Assembly (NCBI GenBank): GCA_937966095.1
Contig: CALCKF010000091.1
Coordinates: forward strand, 1-9,996
Source of the DNA: an uncultured Eubacterium sp.
GTDB lineage: Bacteria > Bacillota > Clostridia > Peptostreptococcales > Anaerovoracaceae
Reading direction: 5' to 3'
Length of the DNA: 9,996 nt
The position numbers and the translations under genes are program-made. Below, piece by piece: positions 1 through 5,993 of this stretch. How positions within the stretch are numbered: position 1 is the first letter of the stretch; each line of letters opens with the position of its first letter. The notes under the pieces are model-generated. The model saw only the letters and a list, made by a program, of their open reading frames with translations, made no database searches and was not told where the DNA came from.

Positions 1-302
1 TTCTGGTCAGAAAGAGAAAATTCTCTATGAGAGGTATGTTTGACTTATCAAAAGATGGAATATATTATTATTCAAAAGGATTCAATATGGCTGGAGCTGT
101 TGCTTTTATTTTAGGCGCGATCGCATATTTTGCAGTCTATGATCCTATTAACGGGGCAGGGCGCAATTTCGTTTTTGAAATACTTACTGGAACAGGGACA
201 TCATGCCTTGTGGCAGCGATAGCATATTATATATTTTCCAGGATCCCAAAAATAAGAAAATATATATTGAGTGATAAAAATAAAGAGAGTGAGGTAGAAT
301 AA
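1..302 (+). CDS. NCS1-family permease, C-terminal fragment (5' truncated by window edge)
   Basis: This is the last 99 codons of a gene that begins before the window. The frame is open from base 3, and the ATG at 27 is internal, because the residues before it (LVRKRKFS) match the basic loop that NCS1 permeases carry before their last two helices. Two hydrophobic segments follow, from about AGAVAFILGAIAYF and from EILTGTGTSCLVAAIAYYIF, then a short charged tail (KIRKYILSDKNKE), as in the C-terminus of this 12-helix family. NCS1 proteins are inner-membrane symporters for nucleobases, allantoin, hydantoins, thiamine or pyridoxine-like compounds. The substrate here cannot be read from the fragment. 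The stop codon overlaps the start of the ureohydrolase by one base (TAATG), so the two are probably one translationally coupled operon, and the permease may import the compound that the hydrolase cuts. The family call is fairly secure and the substrate is unknown. Confidence 0.72.
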   Translation, partial: LVRKRKFSMRGMFDLSKDGIYYYSKGFNMAGAVAFILGAIAYFAVYDPINGAGRNFVFEILTGTGTSCLVAAIAYYIFSRIPKIRKYILSDKNKESEVE

Positions 303-1234
303 TGGAATATCATGTTCAGGAACATCTGCATTATGCAGGCATCGCAAGCTGGAATCACTGTGAAGTGACACAGGATGTTGAGGGCGCTGATATAGTGGTT
401 ATGGGAGTACCTTTTGACAGCGGAGTCACTTTCAGACCGGGAGCCCGTTTCGCACCAAGAGCTGTAAGAGAACAGAGCCTTATAGCCTGCTGTTTCAAAT
501 ACCCTTGGCCTTATAAACTTACTGATGAAGCACACGTGATAGATTATGGAGATGTAGGCTACTGGGTAGGTGCAAAAGCTACGGAGTTCATGGTGGAAGA
601 CAGCTATAAACATGCAAAGAAAATCCTTGATGCCGGCGCCAGCCTTATGACTATCGGAGGAGATCATACTATCCCTTACGGACCAGTGAGAGCAGCAAGT
701 GAAAAATTCGGCAAACTGGCTCTGATACATTTTGATTCGCATCAGGACAGTACTCCTAGTGAAGTAAAAGAAGACGGAACTAAGAATCTGTCACATGCCA
801 ACTTTGCATATGACCTTCAGGAAGAAGGGTGTATAGATCCTTCCCGATCGGCACAGGTGTTCATCAGAACTGAGTTTACCGAATGCGGGTATAATCTTAT
901 ACCTGCCATGGATGCCCTGGATATGACGCCTGCTGCGCTGGCAGAGAAGATAAAAAGAATAGTAGGAGATATGCCTGTATATCTCACCTTTGATATCGAT
1001 GCGCTTGACCCGTCAGCGGCTCCCGGAACCGGAACGCCTGTAATAGGAGGGCCTTCATCAGATTTTGTCAGAAAGGTGCTGCAGGGTCTGAAAGGCATCA
1101 ATATCGTTGCAGCCGATATGGTGGAGGTGCTTCCGGATATGGATCACAGTAATATTACCGCGATAGCAGGAGCAGCGATAACTCAGGATATAATGTATCT
1201 GATGAATGAAGCAAGAAAGCTCAGAAAACTATAG
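302..1234 (+). CDS. Ureohydrolase of the agmatinase/arginase family
   Basis: The 310-residue length is normal for agmatinase-like ureohydrolases, which hydrolyse a guanidino group to urea plus an amine at a binuclear Mn (sometimes Ni) centre in the cytoplasm. All six metal ligands are visible: H122 in IGGDH, D145/H147/D149 in DSHQD, and D231/D233 in DIDALDP. Family blocks around them are GVPFDSGVTFRPGARF (35-50), SHANF with H165, PGTGTPVIGG (241-250) and ADMVEVLPDMDHS (271-283), with E275 at the expected place. The second metal motif reads DSHQDS, not the common DAHTDT, and SHANF replaces the usual HGTPF. Both lie near the substrate pocket, so agmatine should not be assumed. Guanidinobutyrate, guanidinopropionate or another guanidino compound would also fit. 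The start is set by GAGGT about 7 nt upstream and by the one-base overlap with the permease stop. The family is secure and the exact substrate is open. Confidence 0.9.
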   Translation: MEYHVQEHLHYAGIASWNHCEVTQDVEGADIVVMGVPFDSGVTFRPGARFAPRAVREQSLIACCFKYPWPYKLTDEAHVIDYGDVGYWVGAKATEFMVEDSYKHAKKILDAGASLMTIGGDHTIPYGPVRAASEKFGKLALIHFDSHQDSTPSEVKEDGTKNLSHANFAYDLQEEGCIDPSRSAQVFIRTEFTECGYNLIPAMDALDMTPAALAEKIKRIVGDMPVYLTFDIDALDPSAAPGTGTPVIGGPSSDFVRKVLQGLKGINIVAADMVEVLPDMDHSNITAIAGAAITQDIMYLMNEARKLRKL

Positions 1235-1283
1235 GCGGGACGTTGTAATATTTGATAAAGTTTATTAATACATAGCTTTGCGG

Positions 1284-1319
1284 AAAAGAGAACCATATTT
1301 AATCAAATGGTTCTCTTTT
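1284..1319 (+). terminator. Perfect 13-bp palindrome, probable terminator of the permease-ureohydrolase operon
   Basis: AAAAGAGAACCAT (1284-1296) and ATGGTTCTCTTTT (1307-1319) are perfect reverse complements around a 10-nt AT-rich loop. Read rightward, the 3' arm ends in TTCTCTTTT, which supplies a U-rich tract, so this can end transcription about 50 nt after the ureohydrolase stop. The A-rich left arm makes it nearly symmetric. The same sequence may also be a repetitive extragenic palindrome (see the repeat entry), and the two roles are compatible. Confidence 0.65.
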
Positions 1320-1326
1320 GACATCT
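1310..1326. repeat. 17-nt repeat, copy 1
   Basis: GTTCTCTTTTGACATCT occurs here and again exactly at 2965-2981. This copy is the outer part of the 3' arm of the palindrome at 1284-1319 plus the GACATCT that follows it. On the other strand it reads AGATGTCAAAAGAGAAC, which resembles, from memory, the ends of REP-like palindromic elements found with RAYT transposases in Clostridia. No transposase is seen in this window, so the REP assignment is inference. Confidence 0.5.
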
Positions 1327-1415
1327 GGGAAAATACCGAAACGGGAAGGAACTGAAAGAACAGTTATAAAAGCATAAGGGCCGATGCAATAATGTCGCAA
1401 AATATCGTTCAGGTA

Positions 1416-1444
1416 TTCACGGAGGCAATGACAGATGATATAAT
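1416..1444 (+). promoter_or_regulatory. Extended -10 promoter for the nitroreductase-HAD operon
   Basis: TGATATAAT (1436-1444) is a perfect extended -10 element (TGnTATAAT). A 17-bp spacer separates it from TTCACG (1416-1421), a 4/6 match to the -35 consensus. Transcription would start near 1451 and leave a leader of about 60 nt before the nitroreductase start. The arms ACAGAT (1431-1436) and ATCTGT (1449-1454) flank the -10 box as a perfect inverted repeat and could be an operator. The rest of the 1235-1511 gap shows no convincing gene. Confidence 0.55.
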
Positions 1445-1511
1445 AAAAATCTGTGGACTGTGCAGGTAAATGACCGATGTGGTTTGATATAAAACGTTAA
1501 GGAGGGGAAAT

Positions 1512-2030
1512 ATGGATTTTTTTGAACTGGTAAAAGAAAGATATTCAGTGCGTTCATTTGCGGATAAACCCATAGAACCCGATAAGATGAAGAAGATACT
1601 GATGGCGGGTCAGGTTGCGCCAACAGCTCTCAATTTCCAGCCGCAGAAGATATATATACTGAAAAGCGATGATGCTATAGAGAAGATAAGATTTCTGACG
1701 AAATATGCGTATAACGCACCTGTCGTGCTTCTTGTATGTGAAGATGAGGAACTGGCGTGGCACAGCAGACAGGATCGCGGGTACAGCTCGGGAGTTATGG
1801 ATGCCAGTATAGTGTGCACACATATGATGCTGCAGGCATGGGAGCTTGGTATAGGATCAGTGTGGGTGAGAGGATTCAGGGCAGATGAGGTGGCAGAAAT
1901 GTTTAAGCTGCCGGAAAACGTGAAGCCTGTATGCCTTCTTCCGATAGGATATCCTTCTGAAGACTGTGTCCCTAATGAGAAGCTGCATAATACATACAGA
2001 CCTCTCGATGAAATGGTGGAGGAACTTTGA
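1512..2030 (+). CDS. Small nitroreductase-family flavoprotein
   Basis: The 172-residue protein is a compact member of the nitroreductase fold, whose members are FMN-dependent NAD(P)H oxidoreductases acting on nitro compounds, quinones or enoate-like substrates, usually as cytoplasmic homodimers. The N-terminal FMN-phosphate motif is RYSVR (10-14). APTALNFQPQ (36-45) is the second FMN-binding block (family form APSxxNxQPW). The C-terminal block GIGSVWV (113-119) with LPIGYP (143-148) packs against the flavin. At about 170 residues it belongs to the short subgroup typical of Clostridia. AAGGAGGGG lies about 6 nt before the ATG, and the gene heads a transcription unit with the promoter at 1416-1444. 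Its stop overlaps the start of the HAD gene (TGATG), so both are probably made together. The physiological substrate cannot be inferred, and the fold call is secure. Confidence 0.9.
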   Translation: MDFFELVKERYSVRSFADKPIEPDKMKKILMAGQVAPTALNFQPQKIYILKSDDAIEKIRFLTKYAYNAPVVLLVCEDEELAWHSRQDRGYSSGVMDASIVCTHMMLQAWELGIGSVWVRGFRADEVAEMFKLPENVKPVCLLPIGYPSEDCVPNEKLHNTYRPLDEMVEEL

Positions 2031-2761
2031 TGGTGTTTGCAGACAGGAAATATGTGATATTCGATATGGACGGGACTCTGATTGATTCGGTCGGCATCTG
2101 GAACCTTATAGATGAAGAGCTTATAAAGTCATATGGCGCAGTGCCTCCTTCAACAGATAAGATTCAGCAAGGAAGGGATGACGCACTTGAAAGGAACCGC
2201 AGTGCAGAAGATCCGTATAGGGAGTACTGTATATATCTTAATGAGCGTTATGCGTTTGGTGAAAAGGATCCTGAGGATATAAAGAAGAAAAGGTATGAGA
2301 TAGCACAGATGTATCTTGAAAAGAATGTGGACTACAGACCGGGAGCTGACATATTCATAAGAGCTCTTAAAAAATCCGGTAAAAGGCTCATCATAGCCTC
2401 CACTACAAAAAAGACAAACATGGACGTGTACAGAAGACTGAATAATAATATAAGGTCGAAGGCGGACATAGACGAATTTTTTGATATGGTATATACGAGG
2501 GAGGATGTCGATGTGATCAAGCCCGATCCTGAAGTGTATGAAAAAGTTATTGCAGAAACCGGGGCAAATCCATCAGAATGTGTAGTTATTGAAGATTCTC
2601 TCGTCGGGGTGGAGGCGGCAAAGGCGGCAGGACTGTTTACGGTAGCTGTCTATGACAGGTATTCTGACAATGATGGCAAGAGGATCAAGGAGCTTGCTGA
2701 TCGGTTTATAATGGATTATGATGAGGCGCTAAGCATACTGCGTAATGAATCAGAACAGTGA
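2030..2761 (+). CDS. HAD-superfamily hydrolase (beta-phosphoglucomutase-like/phosphatase)
   Basis: The protein has 243 residues from the ATG at 2030. An in-frame TTG at 2027 is possible, but the ATG sits 7 nt after GGAGG (2018-2022) and forms the TGATG overlap with the nitroreductase stop, so I prefer it. HAD motifs are all present: motif I FDMDGT with nucleophile D12 and acid/base D14, motif II IIASTT (121-126, S124), motif III lysine K164 in IKPDPEVY, and motif IV VVIEDSLVGVEAA (185-197) with E188 and D189 binding Mg. The helical stretch between residues 20 and 100 is a C1-type cap, placing it in subfamily IA with beta-phosphoglucomutase and phosphoglycolate phosphatase relatives. It is probably a small-molecule phosphatase in the cytoplasm, with no specific substrate visible. 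A short broken frame overlaps its stop codon. Confidence 0.9.
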   Translation: MVFADRKYVIFDMDGTLIDSVGIWNLIDEELIKSYGAVPPSTDKIQQGRDDALERNRSAEDPYREYCIYLNERYAFGEKDPEDIKKKRYEIAQMYLEKNVDYRPGADIFIRALKKSGKRLIIASTTKKTNMDVYRRLNNNIRSKADIDEFFDMVYTREDVDVIKPDPEVYEKVIAETGANPSECVVIEDSLVGVEAAKAAGLFTVAVYDRYSDNDGKRIKELADRFIMDYDEALSILRNESEQ

Positions 2762-2950
2762 ATGGATCGTTTTTCGGACATGACAGGGTGTATTTTATAG
2801 TGACAACTGACAAGAGCGAGGAAAGCCTTGAAAAAGCGATATGGAAAGCAAGGAACATGGCGGGACCAATCCTTGAACATCTATCTGAAAAAGATGAACG
2901 ATATCGATGAGACGGAAGTGGTGCTGATAGATGGGAAACCTGAATTTTAA
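2758..2950 (+). pseudogene. Short unknown gene broken by a one-base insertion (about 63 aa if repaired)
   Basis: A GTG start overlaps the HAD stop (GTGA) and opens a 50-codon frame (VNGSFFGHDRVYFIVTTDKS... to ...LEHLSEKDERYR) ending at 2908-2910. The next frame continues smoothly as MNDIDETEVVLIDGKPEF, stopping at 2948-2950. Removing one A from the AAAAA run at 2888-2892 joins them as ...ILEHLSEKMNDIDETEVVLIDGKPEF, a coherent, charged, soluble small protein of about 63 residues. Either this is a real frameshift, leaving a decaying gene, or a sequencing error in a short homopolymer. There is no good ribosome binding site, so expression would depend on coupling to the HAD gene. I do not recognise the family. 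The repaired form has a beta strand-helix-strand look (RVYFIVTT, then ESLEKAIWKARNMAGPIL, then TEVVLID), but no function is claimed. Confidence 0.45.
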
Positions 2951-2974
2951 TATGTTTCAGGATAGTTCTCTTTT
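2939..2974 (+). terminator. Weak candidate terminator after the HAD operon
   Basis: CCTGAA (2939-2944) and TTCAGG (2956-2961) form a 6-bp stem with an 11-nt AT-rich loop, followed by a T-rich run (TTCTCTTTT at 2966-2974). The stem is short, so termination is uncertain, but it sits where one is expected, between the broken small gene and the glnS promoter. Confidence 0.3.
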
Positions 2975-2981
2975 GACATCT
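2965..2981. repeat. 17-nt repeat, copy 2
   Basis: This is an exact second copy of GTTCTCTTTTGACATCT from 1310-1326. Here the partner arm AAAAGAGAAC is missing, so it looks like half of the element seen at 1284-1326. The TTGACA inside it is 30 bp from the nearest TATAAT, too far to be that promoter's -35 box. Confidence 0.5.
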
Positions 2982-2984
2982 TAA

Positions 2985-3014
2985 TTGCAAAAAAGGATAT
3001 AAAAGTAGTATAAT
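2985..3014 (+). promoter_or_regulatory. Probable sigma-A promoter for glnS
   Basis: TATAAT (3009-3014) is preceded, at an 18-bp spacing, by TTGCAA (2985-2990), a 4/6 match to the -35 consensus. Transcription would start near 3021 and give a leader of about 68 nt. That leader is too short for a T-box, and no T-box or other known riboswitch motif is visible in it. Confidence 0.5.
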
Positions 3015-3088
3015 ATATAAGTGTATGCCTGATAAAGCAAAAGTCTTTGAAACAGTGCATTAATTTTTAAAATATACGGAGGATAAAA

Positions 3089-4765
3089 ATGGTCGATATA
3101 AGGAAAGAAAATGTAAGAGAGGCGTCGGGAAATGAGGCGGTCTCCAATTTTATCCATAATATCATAGATAAGGATCTGGAAGCTCAGAAGTACGGGGACA
3201 AGGTTCATACCAGATTTCCGCCCGAGCCTAACGGATATCTGCATATTGGACATGCAAAATCCATATGCCTTAATTTTACTACAGCTGAAAAATACGGCGG
3301 CAAGTGCAATCTCAGATATGATGACACGAATCCGGTAAAAGAAGATACAGAGTATGTAGATTCTATAGAAGAGGATGTAAGATGGCTGGGGTTTCAGTGG
3401 GACAAAAGGCTCTGGGCATCAGATTATTTTGATGAGATGTACGATTGTGCCATGACACTTATAAAAAAGGGAAAGGCATATGTCTGTGATCTTAATGCAG
3501 ATCAGATAAGGGAATACAGAGGTACTCTGAAAGAACCCGGAAAGGAAAGCCCGTACAGAAACAGAAGCGTTGAAGAAAACATCAGGCTTTTTGAGGAGAT
3601 GAGATCAGGCCTTTATAAGGATGGAGAGAAGGTGCTGAGAGCGAAAATAGACATGGCTTCGCCAAATATGAACATGAGAGATCCTGTCATCTACAGAATA
3701 GCTCATGTAGAGCATCATAATACAGGTGATAAATGGTGTATATATCCCATGTATGATTTTGCACACCCCATAGAGGATGCGATAGAGGGTATCACACATT
3801 CGATATGTACTCTTGAATTTGAGGATCACAGACCTCTTTATGACTGGGTGCTAAAGGAAATAGGCAAATGGCCGACGCCTCCGCAGCAGATAGAGTTTGC
3901 AAGGCTGAATCTTACAAACACGGTCATGAGCAAAAGATATCTTAAAAAAATGGTCGATGACGGCACTGTTGACGGGTGGGATGACCCAAGGATGCCTACT
4001 ATCGCAGGGATCAGAAGAAGAGGTTATACTGCTGAAGCAGTACGGGATTTCTGTGAAAGGATCGGTGTGTCAAAAGCCAACAGCACTGTAGATATCGGCC
4101 TTCTTGAGCACTGTGTGAGAGAAGACCTGAAACAGAAAGTGGAGAGCAGATATGTAGTGGAAAATCCTGTAAAGGTGATCATAACCAATTACCCTGAGAA
4201 CAGAACAGAAGAGGTAGAAGTGGAAAATAACAGAGAAGTCCCGGAGATGGGAAGCCGTAGAATTCCTTTCGGACGGGAACTCTATGTTGACGGGGATGAT
4301 TTCATGGAAATCCCTGCAAAAAAATATTTCAGACTTTTTCCCGGAAATGAAGTCAGATTCAAGGGTGCATATTTTATAAAATGCGAAGAAGTTGTAAAGA
4401 ATGAAGACGGCAGCATAAAAGAGCTTCTCTGCACTTATGATCCTGAAACGAGAAGCGGAAGCGGGTTTGAAGGACGAAAGGTAAAAGGGACCATACATTG
4501 GGTGGACGCAGGGACAGCAGTAGAGATAAAAATCAGAAATTACGATTATCTTATGATAGATGACGAGAAGGGACAGCAGATACTGAACCCTGATTCACTT
4601 GTGGAAACTGTCGGATATGCCGAACCTCTTATTTTAAATGCTATGCCGGGAGAGAGGTTCCAGTTCTTCAGAAAAGGATATTATATAGCAGATACAGAGC
4701 TTACAGATGAAAAAAATAAGGTTTTCAATAAGATAGTAGGACTTAAAAGTTCATGGAAGAAATAG
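3089..4765 (+). CDS. glnS: Glutaminyl-tRNA synthetase
   Basis: The 558-residue length matches bacterial GlnRS (about 554 in E. coli). This class I enzyme charges tRNA-Gln with glutamine in the cytoplasm. The HIGH motif is in PPEPNGYLHIGHAKS (44-58), the GlnRS form, and the KMSKS loop is VMSKR (279-283). LRYDDTNPVKE (75-85) and the block YDFAHPIEDAIEGITHS (222-238) are also typical of GlnRS over GluRS. The second half, from about residue 350, is the anticodon-binding beta-barrel part, with VKGTIHWVDAGTAVEI near the end. GGAGG (3078-3082) lies 6 nt before the ATG. Many Bacillota lack GlnRS and make Gln-tRNA through GatCAB, so its presence is informative and may reflect an old transfer. Malic enzyme follows after 15 nt and is probably cotranscribed. 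No frameshift or missing motif was noticed. Confidence 0.97.
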   Translation: MVDIRKENVREASGNEAVSNFIHNIIDKDLEAQKYGDKVHTRFPPEPNGYLHIGHAKSICLNFTTAEKYGGKCNLRYDDTNPVKEDTEYVDSIEEDVRWLGFQWDKRLWASDYFDEMYDCAMTLIKKGKAYVCDLNADQIREYRGTLKEPGKESPYRNRSVEENIRLFEEMRSGLYKDGEKVLRAKIDMASPNMNMRDPVIYRIAHVEHHNTGDKWCIYPMYDFAHPIEDAIEGITHSICTLEFEDHRPLYDWVLKEIGKWPTPPQQIEFARLNLTNTVMSKRYLKKMVDDGTVDGWDDPRMPTIAGIRRRGYTAEAVRDFCERIGVSKANSTVDIGLLEHCVREDLKQKVESRYVVENPVKVIITNYPENRTEEVEVENNREVPEMGSRRIPFGRELYVDGDDFMEIPAKKYFRLFPGNEVRFKGAYFIKCEEVVKNEDGSIKELLCTYDPETRSGSGFEGRKVKGTIHWVDAGTAVEIKIRNYDYLMIDDEKGQQILNPDSLVETVGYAEPLILNAMPGERFQFFRKGYYIADTELTDEKNKVFNKIVGLKSSWKK

Positions 4766-4780
4766 AGGTGATCATTTTAG

Positions 4781-5935
4781 ATGGATTATTATAAAGAATC
4801 GCTGAAGATGCATGAAGAGAGCAGGGGGAAAATGTCTGTTTCCAGTAAGGTTAAAGTGGAAACGACAGACGACCTTTCTACCGCATATACGCCTGGAGTT
4901 GCGGAGCCGTGCAGAAAAATATATGAAAATCCGGAGAATGTCTATAAATACACGAATAAATCAAATACAGTCGCTGTGGTATCAGATGGCTCTGCTGTTC
5001 TGGGGCTGGGCAACATCGGCGGTCTTGCCTCCATACCCGTGATGGATGGAAAATCTCTGCTGTTCAAGGAGTTCGCAGGGATAGATGCTTTTCCTATATG
5101 TCTGGAGACACAGGATGTGGATGAGATAGTAAATATAATCAAAAATATATCACCTACTCTTGGGGGTATAAATCTTGAAGATATTTCTGCGCCAAGATGC
5201 TTTGAAATAGAGGAAAAACTCCAGGCTCAGGTGGATATTCCTGTATTTCATGATGATCAGCATGGCACCGCTGTAGTGGTTTCTGCAGCCGTTATAAATG
5301 CGGCCAAATTTACAGGCAGATCCCTTGGATCCATTAAAGCCGTGATAAACGGTGCGGGAGCCGCAGGAACGGCTATAGCAAAAATGCTCATGAATCTTGG
5401 TATAAATGATATCATTGCGTGTGACAGCAAAGGAATCCTTACGAGAAACCGTGACGATCTGAATGAAGCGAAAAAAAGGCTTGCTCAGATAACAAATGAC
5501 ACTCAGATATCAGGTACGCTTGCAGATGCTGTGAGGGGACGTGATCTGTTCATCGGAGTTTCTGCAGCAAGAGTGCTTACTGAAGATATGGTAAAAACAA
5601 TGAACAAGGATGCTGTAATTTTTGCCATGGCAAACCCTGAACCGGAGATATTGCCGGACATTGCAAAAAAAGCAGGAGCCGCAGTGGTTGGGACCGGGAG
5701 GTCTGATTACCCTAATCAGATAAACAATGTGCTCATATTCCCTGGCCTGTTCAAGGGAGCGCTGGCAGCGAGAGCTAAGAGAATCACTGAAGAGATGAAG
5801 ACAGCTGCTGCTTTTGCCCTTGCTGGTATAATAAGTGAAGATGAGCTGGAATCGGATTACATAATACCTAGTGCTTTTTATCCGGGCGCTGCAGATATAG
5901 TAGCAGCTGCTGTAGAAAAAGCATGGAAAGAATAA
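4781..5935 (+). CDS. NAD(P)-dependent malic enzyme, short bacterial form
   Basis: The 384-residue protein is the minimal malic enzyme that decarboxylates malate to pyruvate with reduction of NAD(P), in the cytoplasm. The catalytic tyrosine is Y36 in TAYTPGVAEP and the catalytic lysine is K91 in DGKSLLFKEFAGIDAFPI. Divalent metal ligands are E133 and D134 in NLEDI and D159 in FHDDQHGT. The nucleotide-binding domain begins at about 165, with the Rossmann glycine motif GAGAAG (191-196) and an acidic D215 at the end of the second strand, which would favour NAD, although cofactor choice cannot be settled by eye. A C-terminal phosphotransacetylase-like domain is absent, so this is not the long MaeB form. 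AGAGGTGAT precedes the ATG in the 15-nt gap after glnS. There is no metabolic link to GlnRS, so cotranscription may simply be housekeeping grouping. It resembles the YtsJ/MalS-like short enzymes, and I leave the symbol blank. Confidence 0.95.
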   Translation: MDYYKESLKMHEESRGKMSVSSKVKVETTDDLSTAYTPGVAEPCRKIYENPENVYKYTNKSNTVAVVSDGSAVLGLGNIGGLASIPVMDGKSLLFKEFAGIDAFPICLETQDVDEIVNIIKNISPTLGGINLEDISAPRCFEIEEKLQAQVDIPVFHDDQHGTAVVVSAAVINAAKFTGRSLGSIKAVINGAGAAGTAIAKMLMNLGINDIIACDSKGILTRNRDDLNEAKKRLAQITNDTQISGTLADAVRGRDLFIGVSAARVLTEDMVKTMNKDAVIFAMANPEPEILPDIAKKAGAAVVGTGRSDYPNQINNVLIFPGLFKGALAARAKRITEEMKTAAAFALAGIISEDELESDYIIPSAFYPGAADIVAAAVEKAWKE

Positions 5936-5944
5936 AAAATAAAC

Positions 5945-5986
5945 AGACAGTTCGAAACCATCCTGTCTTAAAATAAAACTAAGGAG
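5945..5986 (+). promoter_or_regulatory. Candidate preQ1 class I riboswitch in front of the queuosine-precursor transporter
   Basis: AGACAG (5945-5950) pairs with CTGTCT (5963-5968) around a 12-nt loop (TTCGAAACCATC), followed by an A-rich strand and ACTAAGGAG at the ribosome binding site. The order of a short stem, a loop opening with UUC and ending in C, an A-rich tail and CUAAGG matches the preQ1-I aptamer, including the 12-nt loop of the B. subtilis queC example as I recall it. The loop CC could pair with the GG of AAGGAG and hide the ribosome binding site. The pseudoknot pairing is only about 2 bp by eye, and the A-rich strand is a little longer than usual, so this is a candidate. The neighbour fits well: the gene it precedes imports the queuosine precursor. 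Confidence 0.5.
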
Positions 5987-5993
5987 ATAAAAA

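Noticed and set aside
227..742. A 171-codon minus-strand frame across the permease and ureohydrolase genes
   Set aside because: It lies opposite two well-supported genes, and its His/Cys/Ser-rich translation is typical of an antisense shadow.
1392..1469. A 25-codon plus-strand frame starting at an ATG in the gap before the nitroreductase
   Set aside because: It has no ribosome binding site, contains the extended -10 promoter inside it, and has no recognisable protein features.
2027..2761. TTG at 2027 as the HAD start
   Set aside because: It lies only 4 nt from GGAGG, while the ATG at 2030 has normal spacing and the usual TGATG coupling.
2973..3014. TTGACA at 2973-2978 as the -35 box of the glnS promoter
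   Set aside because: The distance to TATAAT is 30 bp, far beyond a working spacer. TTGCAA at 2985-2990 with an 18-bp spacer fits better, and the TTGACA belongs to the 17-nt repeat.
3015..3088. A T-box or other riboswitch in the glnS leader
   Set aside because: The leader is too short, and no T-box consensus, specifier loop or terminator hairpin is visible.
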